From Thiotrichaceae bacterium (GTDB lineage Bacteria > Pseudomonadota > Gammaproteobacteria > Thiotrichales > Thiotrichaceae), in NCBI GenBank assembly GCA_015494435.1, contig WGBH01000358.1, forward strand, positions 1-16,754: DNA of 16,754 nt, in the 5' to 3' direction. Shown piece by piece: positions 7,050 through 14,144 of the stretch. The notes below the pieces were generated by a model. That model did no database searches and had not been told where the DNA came from. It saw only the letters and a list, made by a program, of their open reading frames with translations. The position numbers and the translations under genes are program-made. Within the stretch, counting starts at the first letter, position 1. Every line of letters begins with the position of its first letter.

Positions 7050-9179
7050 TTACTCAGCATTGTCTGTTGTTTCTTCTTCACCACCTGCGTCATCTTTAGC
7101 GGCTTCTTTCATGCTTAAACGCATACGACCTTGACGGTCAATTTCTAGCAATTTAACACGAATCACATCGCCTTCTGATAGATGATCAGTTACTTTTTCA
7201 ACACGTTCATTGCTGATTTGTGAAATATGAACAAGACCATCTTTACCTGGAAGAATGGTAACAAAAGCACCAAAATCCATGATTTTAGCGATTTTACCTT
7301 CGTAGATTTTACCTACTTCTGCTTCTGCAGTAATATCCTCAATCATCTTCTTAGCGGCGTTGGCTGCGATACCATTGACAGCAGATATTTTAATACTGCC
7401 ATCATCATCAATATCAACTTGTGCGCCTGTTGTATCAGCAATACTACGGATGGTTTCACCGCCTTTACCGATCACTTCACGAATTTTGTCTTTATTGATT
7501 TTCATGGTGACATAACGTGGAGCAAATTCAGACACATCGCCACGAGGCACTTCAATTGCTCTATCCATTTCATCAAGAATATGGTTATAAGCATTGCTTG
7601 CCTGACTTAAGGCTTGTTCCATAATTTCATACGTAATACCTTCAATTTTAATATCCATTTGAAGTGCATTAATACCTTTGCGCGTACCTGCCACCTTAAA
7701 GTCCATATCACCTAAATGATCTTCATCACCTAAAATGTCGGTTAGTACGGCAAACTTATCGCCTTCTTTAATCAGACCCATTGCAATACCTGCAACAGGT
7801 GCTGTCGTCGGTACACCTGCATCCATTAAGGATAATGAAGTACCACACACACTTGCCATTGAGCTAGAACCGTTTGATTCTGTAATTTCAGAAACCACGC
7901 GAACTGTGTAAGGGAAATCGTCTATTTTTGGCATAACCGCTAATATCCCTCGTTTAGCTAAACGACCATGACCAATTTCACGTCGCTTAGGTGAGCCAAT
8001 AAAACCTGTTTCACCAACGCAGTAAGGAGGGAAGTTATAATGAAGCATGAAATGCTCTTTATAAGAGCCCATTAGTGTATCAATGATCTGTGCATCACGT
8101 TCTGTTCCTAAGGTTGTGATAACCAATGCTTGGGTTTCACCACGCGTAAAGAGTGCGGAACCGTGAGTACGAGGAAGTACACCAACACGAATGGTAATTG
8201 GACGTACGGTGGTATTATCACGTCCATCGATACGTGGTTCTCCCGCGATAATACGACTACGTACAATCTTTTTCTCTAAGTCTTTGAAGGCTTCTTTGAC
8301 ATCAGATTCTGAGGGGCTATCATCATCAGGGTTAATAATGGCATCCATTGCAATTTTCAGTGCAACATCAATTTTGCCATAACGCTCCATTTTATCGGCT
8401 GTTTGGAATGCTTCTGTCAACTCTTTTTCACAAGCATCCGCGATTTTAGCCGTAAGAACGGTATCTTTTTCAGGTGCTGACCAATCCCATGGTTCTGTGC
8501 CTACCTCTGTTGCAAATTCTGCAATGGCATCAATGGCAACAAGAGATTGTTTATGTCCAAACGCGACAGCACCAAGCATAATTTCTTCAGAAAGCTCTTT
8601 AGCTTCAGACTCAACCATCAATACTGCTTTATCAGTCCCTGCAACCATAAGATCAAGAGAAGAAGATTCCATTTGAGTCTTAGTTGGGTTTAGTACGTAT
8701 TCTCCATTAATATAACCGACTTGTGACGCACCCATTGGGCCATTAAAGGGCAAGCCAGAGGCAGCTAATGCAGCTGACGTACCGAGCATTGCGGGTATAT
8801 CAGGGGCAATTTCAGGATTAATCGACATGACAGTGATGATCACTTGCACTTCGTTTTGGAAACCAGCTGGGAATAAAGGGCGCACAGGACGATCAATTAA
8901 ACGCGCAATTAATGTTTCAGACTCAGAAGCACGACCTTCACGTTTAAAAAAACCACCTGGAATCTTACCTGCCGCATATACTTTTTCTTGATAATTTACA
9001 GTGAGTGGAAAGAAATCACGTCCTTCATCGCACTCTTTTCTCCCAACAACAGAAACAAAAACAACCGTTCCCTCCATATCAACCTTAACGGCAGCACTTG
9101 CTTGGCGAGCAATCTCGCCTGTTTCAATTTCAACAGTATGTTCACCATACTGAAAAGTAGTGGTTACTACATCAAACAT
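7050..9179 (-). CDS. pnp: Polynucleotide phosphorylase
   Basis: 3'-to-5' phosphorolytic exoribonuclease of mRNA decay, a homotrimer and partner of the RNase E degradosome in many proteobacteria. The 709-residue product has the full family architecture. There are two RNase PH-like domains (about 10-145 and 325-500) around an all-helical linker. The second carries the acidic catalytic motif GDEDHLGDMDF (484-494). They are followed by a KH domain (about 555-615, GKGG at 571-574) and an S1 domain (about 622-690, GKIYEGKIAKIMDFGAFV). The C-terminus is acidic and short. The start codon ATG at 9179 has a strong AAGGAAG Shine-Dalgarno sequence upstream. The gene follows rpsO as in enterobacteria, separated by a terminator and two hairpins that may serve autoregulation. 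Confidence 0.98.
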   Translation of the reverse strand: MFDVVTTTFQYGEHTVEIETGEIARQASAAVKVDMEGTVVFVSVVGRKECDEGRDFFPLTVNYQEKVYAAGKIPGGFFKREGRASESETLIARLIDRPVRPLFPAGFQNEVQVIITVMSINPEIAPDIPAMLGTSAALAASGLPFNGPMGASQVGYINGEYVLNPTKTQMESSSLDLMVAGTDKAVLMVESEAKELSEEIMLGAVAFGHKQSLVAIDAIAEFATEVGTEPWDWSAPEKDTVLTAKIADACEKELTEAFQTADKMERYGKIDVALKIAMDAIINPDDDSPSESDVKEAFKDLEKKIVRSRIIAGEPRIDGRDNTTVRPITIRVGVLPRTHGSALFTRGETQALVITTLGTERDAQIIDTLMGSYKEHFMLHYNFPPYCVGETGFIGSPKRREIGHGRLAKRGILAVMPKIDDFPYTVRVVSEITESNGSSSMASVCGTSLSLMDAGVPTTAPVAGIAMGLIKEGDKFAVLTDILGDEDHLGDMDFKVAGTRKGINALQMDIKIEGITYEIMEQALSQASNAYNHILDEMDRAIEVPRGDVSEFAPRYVTMKINKDKIREVIGKGGETIRSIADTTGAQVDIDDDGSIKISAVNGIAANAAKKMIEDITAEAEVGKIYEGKIAKIMDFGAFVTILPGKDGLVHISQISNERVEKVTDHLSEGDVIRVKLLEIDRQGRMRLSMKEAAKDDAGGEEETTDNAE

Positions 9180-9237
9180 ATTTCTTCCTTCTTGTGTTTA
9201 AACCCTTGTCGCCTTATTACTGACAAAGGTGCTTTTA

Positions 9238-9278
9238 GAAATGAGAATTTAATTAAATCCTTATCCAGTTCTCATTTC
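9238..9278 (-). promoter_or_regulatory. pnp leader hairpin, proximal
   Basis: GAAATGAGAA (9269-9278 read on the minus strand) pairs perfectly with its inverted copy at 9238-9247, giving a 10-bp stem with a 21-nt loop, about 58 nt upstream of the pnp start. In E. coli a leader stem cut by RNase III lets PNPase repress its own synthesis. An equivalent role here is inferred from position only. Confidence 0.5.
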
Positions 9279-9286
9279 TTAATTGA

Positions 9287-9313
9287 GTAAGCTATTTTTT
9301 AAATATAGCTTAC
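9287..9313 (-). promoter_or_regulatory. pnp leader hairpin, distal
   Basis: GTAAGCTAT (9287-9295) and ATAGCTTAC (9305-9313) form a perfect 9-bp stem that extends by more A-T pairs after one mismatch. It lies between the rpsO terminator and the proximal pnp hairpin, so it belongs to any rpsO-pnp readthrough transcript. Confidence 0.5.
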
Positions 9314-9346
9314 AGATTGGATAATTAATTCAGCTTTTTTAGATAC

Positions 9347-9374
9347 AAAAAAACACCGCAGATGCGATGTTTTT
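9347..9374 (-). terminator. Rho-independent terminator after rpsO
   Basis: On the minus strand, starting about 24 nt after the rpsO stop, ACATCGCA pairs with TGCGGTGT (one G-U pair) around a tight TC loop and is followed by a run of T. An A-run precedes the stem, so it could also work in reverse. The position matches the attenuator between rpsO and pnp in enterobacteria. Partial readthrough would link pnp to rpsO. Confidence 0.75.
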
Positions 9375-9397
9375 AAGCTAATAAATAGCACAGTCTT

Positions 9398-9667
9398 TTA
9401 GCGACGTAAACCAAGACGTTTGATTAGGTCTTGATAACGTAATGAGTCTTTACGGTTTAAATAATCAAGTAATTTACGGCGTTGATTAACCATTTTTAAT
9501 AGACCACGACGTGAGTGATGATCATGAATGTGAGTTTTAAAGTGACCAGTAAGATGCTTGATATTCGCTGTCAATAGCGCAACTTGCACCTCCGGTGACC
9601 CGGTGTCAGTGTCTGACTGGCGATATTCTTCAATGATTTTCGCCTTAGTTTCTGCATTCAGAGACAT
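9398..9667 (-). CDS. rpsO: 30S ribosomal protein S15
   Basis: Primary 16S rRNA-binding protein of the small subunit platform, also a known translational self-regulator. The product has 89 residues, exactly the usual bacterial length. It carries the conserved DTGSPEVQVALLT (about 20-32), HHSRRGLL (about 45-52), MVNQRRKLLDYL (about 53-64) and the C-terminal LIKRLGLRR. The frame is open to an earlier ATG at 9697. I use 9667 because MSLNAETKAKI is the canonical start and the extra residues match nothing in S15. The Shine-Dalgarno sequence before it is weak (TTGGAA), which would fit translational control, but no pseudoknot was established. truB and rbfA, which often precede rpsO, are not upstream here. 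Confidence 0.98.
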   Translation of the reverse strand: MSLNAETKAKIIEEYRQSDTDTGSPEVQVALLTANIKHLTGHFKTHIHDHHSRRGLLKMVNQRRKLLDYLNRKDSLRYQDLIKRLGLRR

Positions 9668-9782
9668 ATTCCAAAGTTCCAGATTAAATCCTGCCATTTA
9701 GTGATTAAATACTAAGTGTAGGAAGGGTTGCTAAATAATGATCGTTTTTATGATCGCTAAAAAAGGCGCGATGGTATCATGC

Positions 9783-9810
9783 ACGATAGATAATGTGTAG
9801 GATTTTGTAA
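9783..9810 (-). promoter_or_regulatory. Candidate rpsO promoter
   Basis: Read on the minus strand, TTACAA (9805-9810) and TATCGT (9783-9788) are separated by 16 nt, a fair sigma-70 match about 110 nt upstream of the rpsO start. The region upstream is AT-rich. The leader that follows carries two ATGATCG copies (9736-9742 and 9748-9754). Not tested. Confidence 0.3.
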
Positions 9811-10142
9811 GCAGATGATTAGTATTCATTCGAGCTACCAAAATTAACATTAATTCTTTTGTTGATTTGGAGCTACTAACAGTAATAATCTTTCACATGC
9901 TATCATATAAAATAATATATTTTCACATAAATATGAATGAAGAGTGTGTAACATAATAATTGAGAATATATTGTGTGAATAATCATATCCTTTATCGTCA
10001 AATATAAGCTTTTTGTCTATATGGGGTAGGGAAGTTTTACCTCCCCTATAGGTATATCCATCCTAAAAGATAAAAAGGTTTCCACAAGCGGTATCCACAA
10101 GGATTTAGTAGGAATCGGGTGAGCTTTTCCTAAATAAATCAA
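9811..10142. other. AT-rich gene-free interval
   Basis: No open frame with family resemblance or a ribosome binding site is visible on either strand. The one clear structure is a hairpin at 10027-10048 (TAGGGAAG pairing with CCTCCCCTA, with one mismatch). A short direct repeat, GAGCTACYAA, occurs near 9830 and 9872. The rest is simple AT-rich sequence. Confidence 0.5.
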
Positions 10143-10161
10143 TCTATTACGAGTTTTCCTA

Positions 10162-10260
10162 GTTACGAGGCTCTGACCTCGTAACTCATACTGACGGCTT
10201 CAGCCGTCCCGCCCGACGGATTTTGTAAACCCGTCGAAACGTTTTTCCCAGACGGCTGGA
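10162..10260. repeat. Cluster of hairpin repeats, including copy 2 of the GACGG-TTTTGT-CCGTC unit
   Basis: Three hairpins are packed side by side. GTTACGAGG/CCTCGTAAC lies at 10162-10185 (9-bp stem, CTCTGA loop). GACGGCT/AGCCGTC lies at 10193-10208 (7-bp stem, TC loop). CGACGGATTT/AAACCCGTCG lies at 10214-10236 (one mismatch, TGT loop). The third differs by one base from the core of the hairpin at 779-801. GACGGCT recurs at 10251-10257. Such arrays of short palindromes are typical of repeat-rich bacterial intergenic regions. Function unknown. Confidence 0.65.
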
Positions 10261-10271
10261 GTCGCGTAACG

Positions 10272-10337
10272 AGATGTAATATTTTGAATTGAAACACCCA
10301 GTAAATCTGCAACTTTACCTATTTTCATCATCTTCAT
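10272..10337 (-). pseudogene. Remnant of a helix-turn-helix (MerR/excisionase-like) gene
   Basis: From ATG at 10337 the minus strand encodes MKMMKIGKVADLLGVSIQNI, which reads like the first helix-turn-helix of MerR-like, excisionase or IS607-type resolvase N-termini (KIGKVAxLLGVS...). After about 22 residues the likeness stops. The frame runs on through the hairpin cluster to a stop at 10200, giving only 45 residues. The simplest reading is a gene truncated by repeat insertion or decay. A real 45-residue DNA-binding microprotein is less likely. No partner transposase fragment was found. Confidence 0.4.
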
Positions 10338-10438
10338 AGTAAACGATATTAGTAGATTATATTGAGCTGTTTCTTATTCTATAGTATTTCATTTATCATC
10401 TACTGATTATAGCTGGATTTCAGTCTTAAGGAAGTGGT

Positions 10439-11338
10439 TCATACCCTCAAAATCTGATCAAAATAACGTCCACGATACAAAAGTCGTTTTTTCTTTGGGT
10501 TTTTATTATCTTTAAATGCTGTTCTGCAATGCAGTACATTTTTACACAGCAGTCCTTCATGAGCCTGTAGGGTATAGCGGAGTATATAGGGTGATCCATT
10601 TTCCCAAAGGTTTTGTAAGAATTCGACGGCTTCTAGGGTTGCGCTGTTTTGTTGCCACTCAATATTACGAAGCCTCGCGGAGTAGCGCATATGTAGCCCA
10701 CCTCTGGAGTTGATTGAAAATACAGAACCTGATTGGGCTGCACGTATTTCCTTACCTTCTAAAATATTGGCGGGAATGGTCATGGCATTTGGTTGCATAA
10801 AAGCTTGAATATAATCAGGATTTTCATCACGTAGCAGTATATAGGCAATATCATGATCAAGAATAAGGCTCTCACCGCCTGATTTAGCGGGATGTTCACA
10901 ATGCAGAATGATACTATGTATTTTCTGTTCGAGTGTATTGTAATAACCGTCAGTATGCCAACTTAGGCGTTTATTGGAGTAGGGAATGTACTGATGCTGT
11001 CCTTCGTGTTTGGTGACAGTAATAGAGGTAAGTCTATCTTCATCAGCACAGATGTTTTTATCAAATTGATTGAGTCCAAAATAGCTAGCTAATTGTATTA
11101 CTTTTTGCTTGTTATAACTAAAATTTAATGATGGGTTATTAAAACGGTAGAAGGCAAGATTATATTGGTCAGTTAGTTTAAAAAGGGCGTTTATTTCATT
11201 ATGAGAGGGTTGTTTTATATTATCGATAGTGATCATTAGTTTATCAATATTATTAGTAAAATTTATTAGCTTTTTTTCTCTCCAATATTGATAGGCATTA
11301 TGATTAGAAAGGGAAAAGGGAGAGTCGTTAATATCCAT
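10439..11338 (-). CDS. TauD/TfdA-like Fe(II)/2-oxoglutarate dioxygenase
   Basis: The 299-residue product shows the 2-oxoglutarate dioxygenase facial triad: H128-x-D130 (WHTDGYY) and H270 (VLHCRTAF). An arginine, R285, sits 15 residues after the distal histidine, the spacing that TauD uses to hold 2-oxoglutarate. Its length suits the TauD/TfdA superfamily. The N-terminal SPFSLSNHNAYQYWREKKL is not part of classic TauD. The substrate is unknown, and sulfonate use should not be assumed. I start at the ATG at 11338, preceded by a GAG-containing weak Shine-Dalgarno sequence. An earlier ATG at 11401 adds 21 residues with no family likeness. The gene is divergent from dsrA and shares its upstream region, so co-regulation with sulfur oxidation is possible but unproven. 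Confidence 0.82.
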   Translation of the reverse strand: MDINDSPFSLSNHNAYQYWREKKLINFTNNIDKLMITIDNIKQPSHNEINALFKLTDQYNLAFYRFNNPSLNFSYNKQKVIQLASYFGLNQFDKNICADEDRLTSITVTKHEGQHQYIPYSNKRLSWHTDGYYNTLEQKIHSIILHCEHPAKSGGESLILDHDIAYILLRDENPDYIQAFMQPNAMTIPANILEGKEIRAAQSGSVFSINSRGGLHMRYSARLRNIEWQQNSATLEAVEFLQNLWENGSPYILRYTLQAHEGLLCKNVLHCRTAFKDNKNPKKKRLLYRGRYFDQILRV

Positions 11339-11403
11339 AATAATATTCTCGTTTTTTGCAAAATCAATATATAAGCATATTCTACCGCATCGACTTTGCA
11401 ATA

Positions 11404-11501
11404 TATGCTTAACCTAAATAGAAATCCTACCTCTTTATAGGTAGGTATAAATAATGACAACATCCCATGGGTGGGATTCATTCTATACAAGCTTAAGCAT
11501 A
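11404..11501. promoter_or_regulatory. Dyad-rich divergent control region (dioxygenase gene / dsrA)
   Basis: TATGCTTAA at 11404-11412 and TTAAGCATA at 11493-11501 are perfect inverted 9-mers 80 nt apart. Between them are CCTACCT/AGGTAGG (11426-11445, 7-bp arms, 6-nt spacer) and ATCCCA/TGGGAT (11462-11477, 6-bp arms, 4-nt spacer). These could be operator sites or leader hairpins for dsrA or for the divergent gene. No regulator gene is nearby to match them with. Confidence 0.45.
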
Positions 11502-11515
11502 CACTTTGCGACCAT

Positions 11516-11536
11516 ATCGCGCTGTTGCGATTTTTT
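11516..11536 (+). promoter_or_regulatory. Attenuator-like hairpin before dsrA
   Basis: ATCGC and GCGAT (11516-11520, 11527-11531) form a short 5-bp stem followed by six T residues, about 90 nt upstream of dsrA. If transcription starts before it, it could act as a weak attenuator. A TTGAGT at 11551 is a possible -35, but no -10 at proper spacing is convincing. Confidence 0.25.
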
Positions 11537-11625
11537 AAATATTTAATGGCTTGAGTGTTCCTTAATATTAGGTGGGATATTTTTTATTGCTCAAACCGTA
11601 AGATATCAATTTTTAGGAGGCATGC

Positions 11626-12888
11626 ATGGCTGACATGAAGAAGTACCCAACGCCGATGTTGGATGTTTTGGAAGACGGTGAATGGCCAAGTTTTATCACT
11701 GGCTTTAAAGATTTAAGAGACAACCATCCAGATGATCGTATTCGTGGTGTTATCAACGGACTAATGGGTCAGTTGGAGCATTCTTACGAAACAAAGATGG
11801 GCTACTGGAAAGGTGGTACCATTTCTGTGTTTGGGTACGGCGGTGGAATCATTCCTCGTTTCTCTGAAGTCGGCGATGCATTTCCAGAATCAAAGGAATT
11901 CCATACTTTACGTGTTCAACCACCTGCTGGCAACTTTTACAGCACTGAAATGTTGCGTGAATTAGCAAATAGTTGGGAAAAGCATGGTTCAGGTCTGCAA
12001 ACTTTCCACGGGCAGACGGGTAACATTATGTTTATCGGTGCTGACTCTGATAGCTTCCAGCCTTTCTTTGATGAAATCAATGATTACGGTTGGGATCTAG
12101 GTGGAGCAGGTCCTTGTGTACGTACAGGTATGTCATGTATCGGTGGCGCACGTTGTGAGCAGTCTAACTGTAATGAGCAAGCGATTCACCGTCATTTGCT
12201 GAACAACTTTACCGATGATGTACATCGTCCGGCACTTCCTTATAAGTTTAAATTTAAAATCTCTGGTTGTCCTAATGACTGTCAAAATGCGATTGAACGT
12301 GCTGACTTTGCTGTTATCGGTACTTGGAGAGACCACAAGAAAATAAACCAAGATGCATGGAAAGCCTTTGTCGAAGAAAAAGGGCGTGACTATGTAATGG
12401 ATAACGTCATTACACGTTGTGTATCGAACAGTCTTGCGCTTGCTGATGACAATACCTTGATTGCCGATGAGTCTAACTGCGTTCGTTCAATGCATTGTAT
12501 GAATGTTGTTCCGAAGGCAATTAGCCCTGGTGATGATAAAGGCGTTACGATCCTTATGGGAGGTAAGCGTACTCTTAAAATTGGTGATCTAATGGGTATC
12601 GTTATCGTTCCGTTTATGAAACTTGAAACGGAAGAAGATTACGAAACAATGGTTGAACTGGCGGAAGAAGTTATCGACTTCTGGGCTGAGAATGGCCTTG
12701 AGCATGAGCGTTGCGGTGAAATGATTGAACGCATTGGTTTGGTGAACTTCTTAGAAGGCATTGGTGTTGATCCTGATCCAAATATGATCAAACAGCCTCG
12801 TAACGTTTCTTACGTTCGGATGGATGGTTGGGACGAAGCTGCCGAAGAGTGGTTTAACCGTAAGCGTGAAGAAAAGTCTGCGGCTTAA
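11626..12888 (+). CDS. dsrA: Reverse dissimilatory sulfite reductase, alpha subunit
   Basis: With DsrB it forms the cytoplasmic siroheme enzyme that, in sulfur oxidizers, releases sulfite from DsrC-bound sulfur. The 420-residue product carries the siroheme/[4Fe-4S] ligands C171-x5-C177 and C215-x3-C219 (CPNDC). A ferredoxin-like insert follows at about 260-300 with C265, C285 and C291. At residue 288 the motif reads C-x2-S-x2-C, where DsrA proteins normally have C-x2-C-x2-C. The codon is TCA, two changes from a Cys codon. The other siroheme-region sequence (GGAGPCVRTGMSCIGGARC) looks intact. The start has a perfect AGGAGG five bases upstream. An overlapping out-of-frame ATG lies 4 nt earlier. 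The oxidative type is inferred from the dsrEFH linkage. Confidence 0.97.
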   Translation: MADMKKYPTPMLDVLEDGEWPSFITGFKDLRDNHPDDRIRGVINGLMGQLEHSYETKMGYWKGGTISVFGYGGGIIPRFSEVGDAFPESKEFHTLRVQPPAGNFYSTEMLRELANSWEKHGSGLQTFHGQTGNIMFIGADSDSFQPFFDEINDYGWDLGGAGPCVRTGMSCIGGARCEQSNCNEQAIHRHLLNNFTDDVHRPALPYKFKFKISGCPNDCQNAIERADFAVIGTWRDHKKINQDAWKAFVEEKGRDYVMDNVITRCVSNSLALADDNTLIADESNCVRSMHCMNVVPKAISPGDDKGVTILMGGKRTLKIGDLMGIVIVPFMKLETEEDYETMVELAEEVIDFWAENGLEHERCGEMIERIGLVNFLEGIGVDPDPNMIKQPRNVSYVRMDGWDEAAEEWFNRKREEKSAA

Positions 12889-12930
12889 TCTCTTTTTTAG
12901 AGAGACAAGAGTCATTAGTTAAATATTTAT

Positions 12931-12952
12931 CGAGAGAAATTAGTTTCTCTCG
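12931..12952 (+). promoter_or_regulatory. Intercistronic hairpin dsrA-dsrB
   Basis: CGAGAGAAA and TTTCTCTCG form a perfect 9-bp stem with a TTAG loop, ending 13 nt before the AAGGAG Shine-Dalgarno sequence of dsrB. Only weak T residues follow, so it is more likely an mRNA-stability or processing element than a terminator. Confidence 0.6.
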
Positions 12953-12978
12953 TTGTTAAGAAATTAAGGAGATTAAGT

Positions 12979-14058
12979 ATGGCAGCTCCAAAAATGCGTG
13001 AGCCGATTGAATCAGGATGTCCTGATGGTTTTCAATATATGCACCCGACAATGCGTCGTAACTATGGCACATGGGATTACCATGAAGACGTAAGACCAGG
13101 TGTAATGGTTCATGTTGCTAAGTATGGTAATGATAAAATTTGGACAATCAAAGCAGGTACTCAACGTATTCTTGATGTATTTACTTTGCGTGAGCTAATG
13201 GATATTGGCGATAAATACGGCGATGGCTTTGTTCAGTTTACCATTCGTTCAAATATTCAATTCTTTGTTGATACAGAAGAGAAAGTAGCTCCTCTTGTTG
13301 AGGCATTAGAAGAAGCAGGTTACCCAGTCGGTGGTACACGTAACTCGGTTGCGTCTATCTCTCATACACAGGGTTGGTTGCATTGTGATATTCCAGGCAC
13401 TGATGCATCAGGTGTTGTTAAGGCAATGATGGATGAACTTCTCCCTTATTGGAGAGGCTGGGATATGCCAAACCGCGTTCATCTAACAACCTCATGTTGT
13501 CAGATTAACTGTGGTGGTCAAGGTGATATCGCAATCAATGTACAACACACTAAACCACCTAAGATTGATCATAGTCTAGTCGGTAATGTATGTGAACGTC
13601 CTTCGGTTGTTGCACGTTGTCCTGTGGCAGCAATTCGTCCCGCAATGGTTGATGGTAAGCCATCGTTAGAAGTTGACGAGAAGAAATGTATTTGTTGTGG
13701 TGCTTGTTATCCTCCCTGTCCTCCTATGCAAATCAATGATTATAAGGATACTCAATTGGCTATCTGGATCGGTGGCAATCACTCCAATGCACGAGGAAAG
13801 CCTACCTTCCAACGCTTAGTTGCAGCGGGTGTTCCAAATAATCCACCTCGTTGGCCTGAAGCAACAGCAATCGTGAAGAAAATTCTTGATTGTTACAAAG
13901 AAGGCGCGAAAGATTGGGAACGTATCAATGAGTGGGTTGAGCGTATTGGATGGCCTCGTTTCTTCGAAGTAACAGGGCTTCCTTTTACTAAATATCATAT
14001 TGATAACTGGCGCGGTGCTCGTGCGAATTTGAATTCATCGACGCATATCCGCTTCTAA
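12979..14058 (+). CDS. dsrB: Reverse dissimilatory sulfite reductase, beta subunit
   Basis: Partner of DsrA in the alpha2-beta2 sulfite reductase. It contributes the catalytically used siroheme in characterised enzymes. The 359-residue product shows the beta-type cluster ligands C136 (WLHCDIP) and C173-C174-x3-C178 (SCCQINCGG). A complete ferredoxin domain is also present: C214 (ARCPVAAI) with C237-x2-C240-x2-C243 (KCICCGAC), followed by PPCPP. So, unlike DsrA here, no cluster cysteine is missing. AAGGAG lies 7 nt before the ATG. The gene is separated from dsrA by 90 nt holding a hairpin, and from dsrE by 86 nt holding another. Conserved sequence continues to the C-terminus with no frameshift. 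Confidence 0.97.
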   Translation: MAAPKMREPIESGCPDGFQYMHPTMRRNYGTWDYHEDVRPGVMVHVAKYGNDKIWTIKAGTQRILDVFTLRELMDIGDKYGDGFVQFTIRSNIQFFVDTEEKVAPLVEALEEAGYPVGGTRNSVASISHTQGWLHCDIPGTDASGVVKAMMDELLPYWRGWDMPNRVHLTTSCCQINCGGQGDIAINVQHTKPPKIDHSLVGNVCERPSVVARCPVAAIRPAMVDGKPSLEVDEKKCICCGACYPPCPPMQINDYKDTQLAIWIGGNHSNARGKPTFQRLVAAGVPNNPPRWPEATAIVKKILDCYKEGAKDWERINEWVERIGWPRFFEVTGLPFTKYHIDNWRGARANLNSSTHIRF

Positions 14059-14069
14059 GTTTAACTGCT

Positions 14070-14127
14070 CTTCCCTTCGGTATTCAGAGAAATTTCACAA
14101 ATGTTCTCTGAGTAAAATCGAAGGGAG
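14070..14127 (+). promoter_or_regulatory. Two-tier intercistronic stem-loop dsrB-dsrE
   Basis: An outer stem TCCCTTCG/CGAAGGGA (14072-14079, 14119-14126, extendable by a G-U pair) encloses an inner stem TCAGAGAA/TTCTCTGA (14084-14091, 14104-14111). The structure ends six bases before the dsrE Shine-Dalgarno AGGA at 14134. The two stems are each perfect 8-mers. There is no T-run. Confidence 0.65.
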
Positions 14128-14144
14128 ATATTTAGGAATTTTAT

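Noticed and set aside
7227..8382. Plus-strand open frames within pnp
   Set aside because: They lie antisense to strongly conserved PNPase codons and resemble no known protein.
9668..9697. Earlier start for rpsO giving 99 residues
   Set aside because: MSLNAETKAKI at 9667 gives the exact usual 89-residue S15.
10080..10104. Possible DnaA boxes (TTTCCACAA, TATCCACAA) suggesting an origin
   Set aside because: Only two imperfect matches, no dnaA or dnaN nearby, and a perfect TTATCCACA also occurs by chance within gspC.
10162..10260. CRISPR array
   Set aside because: The repeats are short palindromes of different sequence with no regular spacers and no cas genes.
11339..11401. Earlier start for the dioxygenase gene
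   Set aside because: The 21 extra residues are Cys/Arg-rich, match nothing in the family, and overlap the dsrA control region. The ATG at 11338 has a GAG-type ribosome site.
12133..12351. Minus-strand open frame inside dsrA
   Set aside because: It is antisense to the siroheme-binding region. Composition is explained by the dsrA codons.
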